Positions 22,501 to 29,704 of a DNA stretch of 64,000 nucleotides are shown one piece after another (the first letter of the stretch is position 1; each line of letters begins with the position of its first letter). Both the position numbers and the translations under genes were made by a program. The stretch is from Cheilinus undulatus (lineage: Eukaryota; Chordata; Actinopteri; Labriformes; Labridae): contig NC_054884.1 of the NCBI RefSeq assembly GCF_018320785.1, forward strand, positions 25,483,667-25,547,666, read 5' to 3'. The notes under the pieces were generated by a model, which made no database searches, was not told where the DNA came from, and saw nothing but the letters and a program-made list of their open reading frames with translations.

Positions 22501-25500
22501 CACCAGCAAGGGCAGCGACGGGGTCCAGAGATGAGATGGATCACATTACTACTAGCTGTAGTTGCTGATTTTGATTATGTGGCCTTTCAGTATCATCAAT
22601 GCATAAGACACAATAATATACAAAAAAAATTCAATACAATACATTACTATACCTAAATCTAAATACAATACAACACGAAATGACACGTAACTGACAAAAC
22701 AATACATTTTATAGTCCCTTTAGGGAAAACAGTCTTTGGGTCAAGTACTGCTAATATTCAGTTCCCACCTAAAAAAAAAATATTAAAAAATATTGATACT
22801 AAAGCTGTCAAAATTCTTGTTACTTTGTTACTTTCAGATACTGAGAGCTATTAGTTTAACAATCAATAACATTGAAAGTACAAAAGATTAACAAAAAACT
22901 AAAGATCCCCATAAATAGAGCTAATACTGACACTGATGTATCAAAATAGATTTAGTTGATTGCCAATACAGAAGTTTTTTTTCTAGGGATGCACAAGATT
23001 ATTGGCATGACATCTATAATGGCAGATATTAGTACAAAAGATAAATTATCGGTATCAGCAGATCTGAACATTTCTGCCAATATTTAGACTATAAAAATTG
23101 GCCTATATCAGCTGTAAATGTCAGCCACACTAACAAATTAGTTAGTGGAGCTCTGGGTTGGATTGAGAAAGAAAACTTGACTTTTTACAAAAAATATTTT
23201 CATTTCAGCTGCTGTGTGATTTGATTTAAATTGTTTCAATATAAACATAAATTGATCATCTGTGCATACCTTTCTGTTATCCGTTTTAAAATTATACAAG
23301 TATTTTCATAACATACAGAGTAGGACGTTGGGGATGTAAAAATCATTCATTAATAATAATCAAGGCAAAAGGTTCAATTAATCGTGATTTTGATTTTTGC
23401 CATACCGTAAAACACCAAATAATCGCTGGGTCCCAATTAACCGCCGGGTGTGGCAGGACATTTTGACAAATAAACGCCTGTTCCAAATAAATGCCGGGTG
23501 TAATTTATTTACACCTGCGATATGTGACTGAGATGAGATGAGAACCGTATAGAATCAACTCCCAACTCCCCCTCTCTTCCTGTTCTTCTCCCTGTTTGAG
23601 CTCCGTAGCTCCGCCCCTCTCTTTACGTGCCTTCTCGCAGATGAGAATGTCCGCTGAATTGAATACTCACGGTGGCAAAGCGCTCGTGGAGTGATTTTGC
23701 TCTGCTTTTCCACTGAAATCAATGGCTGAATCACAGGCAAGAAAACACTTCATCTCATCATGAGCAAATTCTACACGGGACCGGACACCGCTGTAATTCC
23801 GCCATTGAATCAACTTCTCACTGAGCTGAGATACGGAAGCTACAGCGGCCAATAGGAACGCTCCCTCTGACCTGAGCCTGATTGGCTGCGAGTACTAGCC
23901 TCCTCATTTGCTGGGGCACCCCCGTCCCTTGCTTGTTCTCTCAAGTGAGATAGCAGTGCCATGCCCCAGTGCAGCCAAAAAATAAAAGTATGACATTAAC
24001 TTTAAACTGTCTGTTGTCAACTTTGTGTTTGTTTAGTTCCTTACCAGTATTTAAAGTGTTTAGAGAGTGCTGAGTTGACAGAAGACAAAAGTATAACTAT
24101 GGTACTGTAATCTTGTCTTAAAAATGTAAAGGTGATATTCATACTGGTGTAAATAAATATTTTGATTAAATTTACCATATTTTTCCAATTTTTGTTCAGC
24201 AAGATTTTTGTGAGAAAGGAATTAAATGCCTGTTCCAAATAGCCGCCTGGTCCCAAATAAACGCCTGGTCTGCTCAGTGACTGTGACAAATAAACGCCCG
24301 GGCTATTATTTGGTGTTTTACGGTAATTGCCCAGCCCTACCTACTCATTATTTTATTCATATATTCCACTACTTTTGTGAAGTTAAGACTTTGGTTTGTC
24401 CTCATGAGTGAAGCTGTGTTTGCACAAGAGATTCAAGAGTTGTTTAAGGACTGAAGTTCTAGACCTGATCTATTGGATATCAATACTAATATCATGCACC
24501 CTTACTTAGCACTCCCACTATGCCAACATTTTCTCCTGTGTTTGACCATGAAAACAGATCAGGGTTTTCCAGCAGGTGACTTCTACTGCCCAGTAAAACA
24601 TCTAATTTTTGATTCAGCCTCTTAGTATACCAGATGGCAGCATTAAAACAATTGGACACAGATAACCACTGGCTATTGATATCTTTTCATGAAACTCTTC
24701 GCCAACGGGAGATGTATGTCAACAAACACGGTATTGCTCAATACCGATCATGAACCCTAATCTTAAACTAGCCAAAATAAAAAAAATGGCTAATTGCCCA
24801 AATACATTGGCAGTTTTTGCTCACAATGTTTCCAGTGCATTTATGCAATTAACAAAGTGTGCAAGAATTTGTATGAATTTTGTGGTATTAATAAAGAAGA
24901 AATTACCCCAGACTATCTGCCAAGAACTTTCATTTTAGTTGCCCTGTATCAAAACAGGCGTCCATATATTTGAATTTTCCAAGAATCATATTAAAGTTGC
25001 CTTGGTATCCTATCATGACGACCCTAATAGAAGCAATCTACGTGTAAATTGGCAAGTACACCAAAGTCAACCACAACAACATATTTATTCACATTACCCA
25101 GTTTACATTGCATTTTGAAGGCGATAACTATCAGCTCTCTGCAGCAGCCGAAAGCTCTACCTTGTGAGATTAAACCCTTCCCACAATGCTTGCCAGGTTC
25201 TTGTTTTCCTAAATTCCTCCTGTACTATAATATTTGTAGTCAAAACAATGAAACATGTTGTTCATTCATTAATAAAATACCAAGGGGATAACAATACTAT
25301 GCAGCCTTGGCCTCCCTGGGGTGAGGATAATCTGTACTGTAATAAAACAGACTTAAACCAACCTAAATATGTTGTGATTAGGACAATAACATTCACACTG
25401 CTGCCTCTGTCTAGAGAACCTCACTCTGTCATATCTAAGCATGACACCACTGGAAGAAACAAAAAGCTGCTGTGACAATAGAAGTGTTGTTATGAGGGGA

Positions 25501-26753
25501 AAACTGGGATCAGAGTGTGGAGTCTTTGTATAAATAAGACTGTTCTAGCAAGGTGAAGGGGGAAATGAGGGCAGAAGTATTCTCACACACATTATCAGAG
25601 CATGATAAACACTTTGTAATCAGCATCATGAATGCATACCTGAGACTATAAGCAGGAATGCAAATCTAAGCAGTGTCTATCTGTTGTTTTCATACCCACT
25701 ATTTCCATGGACTACTCCTTTTGATGAATTGAAAGGGAATTACTTCCAAATATGGCCAAATATGAAATAAAAGGTCCTAAAAGGGGCCTAAAAAAACTTT
25801 AAAGGAGAAAATAAGCATACCAAAGGAACTGTGATAGGATGTTTAGGCTCTGTGAGTTACCTTATTGCTTATTTGCATGAGCCTTTTCAGGAATGATGTG
25901 TAATAATGCGCTAAAACTCACCAGCACACGCACTTAGGAACAGCCAGTCTGTTTTCCTCATTCGGTTTCTAATCTGCTTTAGTTTCTTGAAGTCGACCTC
26001 TTGCTCCTCTTTGCTGCTCATGGCTCCAGCTGCAAGCTCTATCCTCTGGAAATCCATTTTCACTCTGTCTTCCCTCTTGGGTGTAGGAGGGGACCTTCTC
26101 TGGCCCTGGCCTCCGCTGCAACTGCTCCTCCAACGAGCCCTGTCCTGCTCATTGATCATTGGTGCCGGCTCCGCAGACTCAGCCAGCTCTATGGTTTCCT
26201 GGTTGTTGGGTTTGGGGTGGTCACACACCACACACTTTGTAGTTTTTGGCCAGTTCTGGTAAGTGCAAGCTGTACATGTCCAGTGCTGATGATGGGTATT
26301 AAGTCTGTTTCTGTCATTGTATTCCTCACAGGTATCCACAGGGGAGTGGGGAGCAGGACGACAGCCTGCATTAGATCCTGAAGTCTGGGGAGACTCTGTC
26401 GGGCTGCTGGTCCTCGGGCGCTGACACAGGCACTGTGTGCAGCGGATTGCCCGTGGCCAGTTCAGATAGGTGCACATGTGACAAGACCACTTATTGGCAA
26501 TCTCAGCCACACTGGTTGGCCTGACTCTCGGCCTAGCACTGGAGTCGGGACAGATGAGGAGGCTGCTGCCACTCTCAGTTCTGGGGGAGTCCCATTCCAA
26601 GCTGGCATCCAGTGCAGGGGTGTTTTTGTAAGGTTCCTCTGTGATGATGGGACCCCTGGATCTCTGAGCCCGGCACATAGTGCACTTGATTGCAGATGGC
26701 CAGTTTTCATAGGTGCAGTAGTCACAGACCCACTTTATCCTCTGATCCGTCAT
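7325..26753 (-). CDS. zranb1: Trabid deubiquitinase (zinc finger RANBP2-type containing 1)
   Basis: ZRANB1/Trabid is an OTU-family cysteine deubiquitinase preferring K29- and K33-linked ubiquitin chains; it has been linked to Wnt signalling through APC. Nine coding exons on the minus strand join with consistent phases: 26753-25922, 17324-17137, 16075-15922, 15028-14957, 14583-14385, 13350-13230, 10839-10710, 9545-9316 and 7540-7325. They total 2142 bases, giving 713 residues against 708 in human. Three NZF zinc fingers lie at about residues 7-30, 87-110 and 157-180, each with the W-x-C-x2-C-T-Y pattern. The ankyrin-type ubiquitin-binding region follows (about 260-345), then the OTU domain. 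The catalytic Cys449 (GDCLLDS) and His591 (YTRGHFSAL) are intact. The tail is acidic (DGEEEEDDDE). The start is the ATG at 26751-26753, in MTDQRIKWVC. The gene is tail-to-tail with ctbp2 and head-to-head with hpdl. Confidence 0.97.
7541..9315 (-). other. zranb1: zranb1 intron 9
   Basis: Non-coding. A short fragment at about 8124-8165 (CAGTGGTTCCAAACTTTG) resembles the terminal repeat of hAT-type MITEs. Otherwise nothing recognised. Confidence 0.6.
9316..9545 (-). CDS. zranb1: zranb1 exon 9, catalytic histidine
   Basis: Acceptor CTGTTTAG above 9545, donor GTAAGT below 9316, 230 bases. It encodes VYLPLLWEQSFCWKSP, the active-site GYTRGHFSALVAMEND with His591, and DSERKLLHIHFLSAQE. Confidence 0.95.
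9546..10709 (-). other. zranb1: zranb1 intron 8
   Basis: Non-coding, AT-rich; no repeat or RNA gene recognised. Confidence 0.6.
10710..10839 (-). CDS. zranb1: zranb1 exon 8
   Basis: Acceptor CTCTTCTCAG above 10839, donor GTGAGG below 10710, 130 bases. It encodes PGASLEQTHIFVLAHILR, then RPIIVYGVKYYKSFRGET. Confidence 0.95.
11896..12172. mobile_element. internally deleted Tc1-type MITE in zranb1 intron 7
   Basis: The left end reads CAGTCTATTAAGAAAGTATT and the right end, reverse-complemented, reads ACAGTGCATTCAGAAAGTAT; both continue into TCAGACCCC. TA precedes the left end at 11894-11895. It is 277 bp, with no transposase left. Confidence 0.75.
12228..12395. mobile_element. small foldback MITE, possibly part of a larger element
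   Basis: The left arm (CTTTCACACTG through TTTTCCG to GTCCGTTACG) has an inverted counterpart at about 12352-12392 (CTTTTACACTAG, GGAAAAGTCTGTTACGG on the minus strand). The following stretch to about 12640 holds a short plus-strand frame reading MMWINWRDCEVRELITLC, faintly like the Myb/SANT-like domain of PIF/Harbinger second proteins. That match is weak. Confidence 0.4.
13230..13350 (-). CDS. zranb1: zranb1 exon 7
   Basis: Acceptor TATTTCTTTCAG above 13350, donor GTAATC below 13230, 121 bases. It encodes FYTRWKEWESWYSQSFGL and FSLREEQWQEDWAFI of the OTU core. Confidence 0.95.
13351..14384 (-). other. zranb1: zranb1 intron 6
   Basis: The intron contains the degenerate tandem repeat at 13985-14245 and nothing else recognised. 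Confidence 0.6.
13985..14245. repeat. degenerate tandem repeat in zranb1 intron 6
   Basis: About six diverged units built around CAGATGAYACACTGATCTGT, spaced roughly 40 bases apart (cores near 13988, 14035, 14076, 14115, 14148 and 14214). The array ends about 140 bases from exon 6. Confidence 0.6.
14385..14583 (-). CDS. zranb1: zranb1 exon 6, catalytic cysteine
   Basis: Acceptor CTGTCTGTAG above 14583, donor GTGAGACAG below 14385, 199 bases. It encodes LEEESPVINWSLELGTRL and then the NRTAGDCLLDS active-site loop with the nucleophile Cys449, ending SLHDCSHW (W split with the next exon). Confidence 0.95.
14584..14956 (-). other. zranb1: zranb1 intron 5
   Basis: Short intron with no recognised feature. 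Confidence 0.6.
14957..15028 (-). CDS. zranb1: zranb1 exon 5
   Basis: A 72-base exon between acceptor TTTGCAG and donor GTACAA. It encodes IEDLPPAVQEKLFDEVL to DVQK, the linker into the OTU domain. Confidence 0.95.
15029..15921 (-). other. zranb1: zranb1 intron 4
   Basis: Non-coding. It contains a short GA run at about 15296-15310 and a poly(A)/(AAAG)n tract at about 15381-15409. Confidence 0.6.
15922..16075 (-). CDS. zranb1: zranb1 exon 4
   Basis: Acceptor CTTTTCAAAG above 16075, donor GTACCC below 15922, 154 bases. It encodes VNQQAAKCIPSLVCPEL through VTFTLPA. Confidence 0.95.
16076..17136 (-). other. zranb1: zranb1 intron 3
   Basis: Non-coding, AT-rich; nothing recognised. Confidence 0.6.
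17137..17324 (-). CDS. zranb1: zranb1 exon 3
   Basis: Acceptor CTGCTGCAG above 17324, donor GTACAT below 17137, 188 bases. It encodes VVEGDLAAVEAYKSSGGD through LAILLTE, part of the ankyrin-type ubiquitin-binding domain. Confidence 0.95.
17905..17995. repeat. dispersed repeat fragment with CGTTTCGG...TTCATCAGG motif
   Basis: The CGTTTCGG to TTCATCAGG block and the adjacent GCACACTGTCCAA are segments I have seen widely repeated in fish genomes. A related GGCACACTGTCTAA lies at 46194-46207. The parent element is not identified. Confidence 0.35.
20110..20646 (-). mobile_element. TA-flanked element carrying a RecQ-helicase first-exon fragment (copy 1)
   Basis: The element lies between TA dinucleotides (20108-20109 and 20647-20648) with weak inverted ends: left ACCTGCACGCCACATCTGG, right end reversed ACTTCGCAAAGCAGATGG. 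On the minus strand, an ATG at 20457-20459 opens MAEDISVDAAKALVLSEL, followed by SSLKEEQRSALGCFLF. This matches the start of RecQ-type helicases, where L-K-x-E-Q precedes the Walker A motif, before the frame decays. Upstream of the ATG (higher coordinates) is CpG-rich sequence with an inverted CCAAT box (ATTGGT near 20535-20545) and a TGACGTATG site. Two sister copies are at 52.7-53.6 and 59.4 kb. Confidence 0.6.
22985..23130. mobile_element. hAT-type MITE fragment (TAGGGATGCAC family)
   Basis: Starts CTAGGGATGCACAAGATTAT and continues with internal sequence ATCGGTATCAGCAGATC. It contains one copy (23104-23126) of the 23-base segment that is tandemly amplified at 57.3 kb. The right end is not found. 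Confidence 0.6.
23405..24323. mobile_element. 919-bp element with CCGTAAAACACCAAATAAT inverted termini
   Basis: Left end CCGTAAAACACCAAATAATC; the right end reversed gives CCGTAAAACACCAAATAATA. TA flanks both sides (23403-23404 and 24324-24325). Removing the element restores a continuous host repeat reading TTTTTGCCATAATTGCCCAG, which confirms both the boundaries and the TA target site. Inside are subterminal repeats of CAAATAAACGCCYGG. The interior (23560-23900) has CpGs, CCAAT boxes (GCCAATAGGAACG, inverted ATTGGCTGCG) and a minus-strand frame starting MAAVASVSQLSEKLIQW. I do not recognise the protein. The superfamily is unknown; TA duplication would fit Tc1/mariner-like or other TA-targeting elements. 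Confidence 0.75.
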
Positions 26754-26777
26754 TGTGGCTTAATTTGGATGGTAAAC
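25922..26777 (-). CDS. zranb1: zranb1 exon 2: 5'UTR end, start codon, three NZF fingers
   Basis: The coding part is 25922-26753 (832 bases, 277 codons plus one base). An acceptor CTCACCACAG lies at 26778-26787 on the minus strand, so about 24 bases of 5'UTR precede the ATG. The donor is G|GTGAGTTTT just below 25922. The exon encodes all three zinc fingers and the KTDWLFLSACAG start of the ankyrin-like region. Confidence 0.95.
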
Positions 26778-27242
26778 CTGTGGTGAGATACTTCATTAGA
26801 ATTTAGAAACAACTGAAACATCATGTTTAGAGTGTAAAATTAATAGTTTTGCTTCTTAAGTATAAATGAAGAACCACAAAGTTACCTTTAATATATACCC
26901 CAGTAGTTATTAAACTAACTTAGATATGTTAGGACATCTTCATTGAAGCTAGAAGCCTAATATTTAGGTGTTATTAAAACACTGAAATATCTCGCCAGCT
27001 GTTCTTTATCAGTTACAGTATGTGGTGTGGATAACAACCTGGGTTTGTTTCACATGACTCTTGTCGTTATTGTATTACCATGTAATAATATCTTTGTTTA
27101 GTGTTAGCTCGCTAGCTTGAAGCTAAACACCTAGCATAAATAGCTAACGTCAGCTCTAACCGTTAACGGACATTACATATGAACTGCGTCGACAAAAGTG
27201 TCACTGTCCACATATTTGAGGAAAAATATGCCAAACTCTTAC
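26778..27242 (-). other. zranb1: zranb1 intron 1 (5'UTR intron)
   Basis: Bounded by a consensus donor GGTAAGAG reading down from 27242 and the acceptor CTCACCACAG above 26777. The intron is inferred from the splice signals. Confidence 0.5.
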
Positions 27243-27480
27243 CGTATCACGGCTACGCTCGTTTCTCAAGTGCTGCTGAAAACCACAACAAACCCTTCTT
27301 GTACAGTCCTCCTCCTCCTGCTCTGTCAAACCTTTCCCAAACCGAGATATTTCGACCCCTTCTGTCTCTCACATGTTTACCTTTATAGATACATTAACGT
27401 CTTCCACATAAACCACACCTTGACAAAATCTTGTTCTCCTCGAATCATGGTATAAATCCGCGACACTCCATGGTTTACAT
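27243..27480 (-). other. zranb1: probable zranb1 non-coding first exon
   Basis: The donor GGTAAGAG at 27235-27243 (minus) follows CpG-containing sequence with no usable frame. The upstream end is not defined; 27480 is an estimate from the promoter-like motifs just beyond it. Confidence 0.45.
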
Positions 27481-27660
27481 TGCCACTGTGCTGTTTAATG
27501 GCGGCGACACTGAGACAAATGAGTAGCAGGGCCAAAATAAACGCTCTGTTGCCTTCGTCACCAATCATCTGGCTCAGCGCTCGATGCCATTGGACAAAAG
27601 GAAAGCACTGTGTTGCTTTCATGAAAAACCGGAAACATAACACCGCCCCATTTAAATCTC
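27481..27660 (-). promoter_or_regulatory. zranb1: probable zranb1 promoter
   Basis: The minus strand contains GCCGCCATTAAAC (YY1-like, plus-strand AATGGCGGC at 27498-27506) and an inverted CCAAT box with adjacent TGACG (plus-strand CGTCACCAATC at about 27556-27566). Together with the splice donor at 27242 this is the likely start region. Confidence 0.4.
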
Positions 27661-28074
27661 CCCGAGTTAAAATAATCTTTAGTTCTCATTTTAGAGGGCT
27701 GAAGCATCCATTATTTAACAGAATCTCTTTGTTTTGCTCCAGCATGTTTCACTTTTACTCAAGGTTAATTTTTCTAAATATATTATTCGAAAATAACAGA
27801 ATGTAGGGCGAAGAATTGAATAATTTAGAAATATTCGAGGCTATAAGAAACTATGAACACACCGTCTCTCACGTTGTTTGTGGATGCAAATAATGTGGTC
27901 TTATTTATGTCTAACTCTATGTCATTGATGTATGGAGAAATCTTTCGTCTAACAGTCTTTTGGTCATTTTGTCCTTACAGATGTACGCCTGTCAAAATTT
28001 GTTAATTATTTATTTCATATACAAAAAAGGTATAATGATCATGTAAGTTAAGCTATAAAAATTAGATCCACACG

Positions 28075-28560
28075 CAGGTATGTCCACAGCATTGGCTGGG
28101 CCCCTGAAAATCCCAGAGAATGGGCCTTCTCAAGGTTTGATTTATTTATGGTAACAACGCATGTGTGTTGGATCCATAGATTGGTTCTTTTTGCCACTTT
28201 CAACCCATTTTTGCCACATTTCCCCCATTTATGCCATATTTAACCTAATTTTGCCACTTTATATCCTGTTTCACAAAATTTCTGTCCATTTTTGACACTT
28301 TTAACCCATTTTGCCATTTATAATTCTATTTACCAACATTTCTGCAAATTTTAGCCATTTCCACCTGTTTCTTGTCATTTTGTTATCCCATTTTTGTGAC
28401 TTTTTAATCTCAATCCACCACCTCGCTGCCAATTTTTTGCCACTTGTAAGCCATATTTGCCACTGATTAAACCCTTTTTGCCACATTTTTCAGCCCGTTT
28501 TTGCCTTATTGTAACCAATTTTTTGACACTTTTCTGCCCGTTCTAGACTGATGTGGGGCA
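28075..28560 (+). repeat. array-bearing dispersed repeat, copy 1 (5' of hpdl)
   Basis: Begins with GTCCACAGCATTGGCTGGG and CCCCTGAAAATCCCAG, then about 350 bases of loosely repeated TTTTTGCCACTTT/AACCCATTT units (28185-28550). A similar GGCTGGGCCCCAGAAAGC at about 28690-28707 may be part of the same or another copy. An inverted copy sits in hpdl intron 3. Confidence 0.65.
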
Positions 28561-28939
28561 CGAATACGTTTAGAAATATATGCATTGTTTAGGTAGCGTT
28601 ATTACTCAGGTAAGAAGGAATATGGTTATCACAGCTTAACTTTACAGTGGGCGATAATTTTGCTGACTTTCAAAGGCCCCCGATCTGGCTGGGCCCCAGA
28701 AAGCTTTCCCTTTTATTTTTCCCCTTTGAGCGGCTTTGTCTACATGTATTATCATTGCAAATCTATTATTTTTAAACGGTTCCAAAGAGTGTTTTTGTCG
28801 TTCACATCCTTTAAAAGACCTTTAAGTCACAGCAACATCTAAATCAGTGGTTGATAAAATTATATATTATTTAAGTATTAAGTCTATTATTGTGAAAAAG
28901 TCAAATTTAGGCGTTTAAAATATTCGACATATCCAGTAA

Positions 28940-29009
28940 ATAGAGGATAAAATAAAACAGTGTTCAGTTCATTTCGGACACGCCCCCTGTCAATGCGTCA
29001 TCTCTAAAC
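28940..29009 (+). promoter_or_regulatory. hpdl: hpdl core promoter / 5'UTR
   Basis: Just before the hpdl ATG lie a GC-box-like CACGCCCCCTG (28979-28989) and a CRE/AP-1-like TGCGTCAT (28994-29001). No TATA box fits. The exact transcription start is unknown. Confidence 0.35.
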
Positions 29010-29704
29010 ATGGCAGCTTACTTGAGCCGGTTACACCACATTTCGCTCCATGTTTCTAACGTTGAAAAAATTGCTAACGACCTCGTGTCCAAGTTCAGAT
29101 TTAATTTATTCGCTACGAGACTAACCGACAAGTCCAGGCAGCTCGCTTTCAGAAAAGGAAAGGCGGTTTTCGTCGTGAATGAGAGACCAAACCAGATTGA
29201 TGTAAGGTTGAATGAGGAACTAGACGGCATCACAAACAGATACTCAGTTTACCCACATCGGGTAAACGCTGGAAAACACAACCAGGTTAACGCTGCGAAA
29301 TGTCTGTACGATGTGAGCCCGCATTTCCCGGTGGATACTGTAAGTAACGTGTGTTTCGAAGTGGAGGATGTGGAAAGGTCATTCAAAACTCTACGCCATA
29401 TGGGCTGCAATTTCCTGGTTCCTCCCACCACAGTGCAGGACGAGAGTGGTCATGTCACCTACTCTGTGGTTAAATCTATTGTGGGAAATGTATGTCACAC
29501 ACTCATTGACAGGACAAAATATGAGGGGAGCTTCCTGCCTGGGTTTGATGTCATTGAACAAGACAGCAACTTGGCTGGAGAAGATGCATCTTGCCCAATC
29601 ACTCATTTTGATCACGTAACTTATGCCTGCCCGAGGAAAACAACCCACCAGGTGATGAGGTGGTACGAGAAGCTCTTTGGTTTTCAAAGGTTTTTGATTG
29701 ATAG
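29010..29704 (+). CDS. hpdl: hpdl exon 1
   Basis: 695 bases, 231 codons plus two bases, donor GTGAGA at 29705. It encodes the N-terminal vicinal-oxygen-chelate module and the first iron ligand, His202. Confidence 0.94.

Larger units (their letters stand above)
17325..25921 (-). other. zranb1: zranb1 intron 2 (8.6 kb)
   Basis: The largest zranb1 intron. It holds the helicase-derived element (20110-20646), the 919-bp TA element (23405-24323) nested in another repeat, a hAT-type fragment (22985-23130), and a short segment at 17905-17990 with the dispersed motif AACGTTTCGGTACTAGACC followed by TTCATCAGG. No host exon is supported in it. Confidence 0.6.

Noticed and set aside
29018..29687. Minus-strand frames of 60-98 codons over hpdl exon 1
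   Set aside because: Antisense shadows of the conserved HPDL coding sequence.
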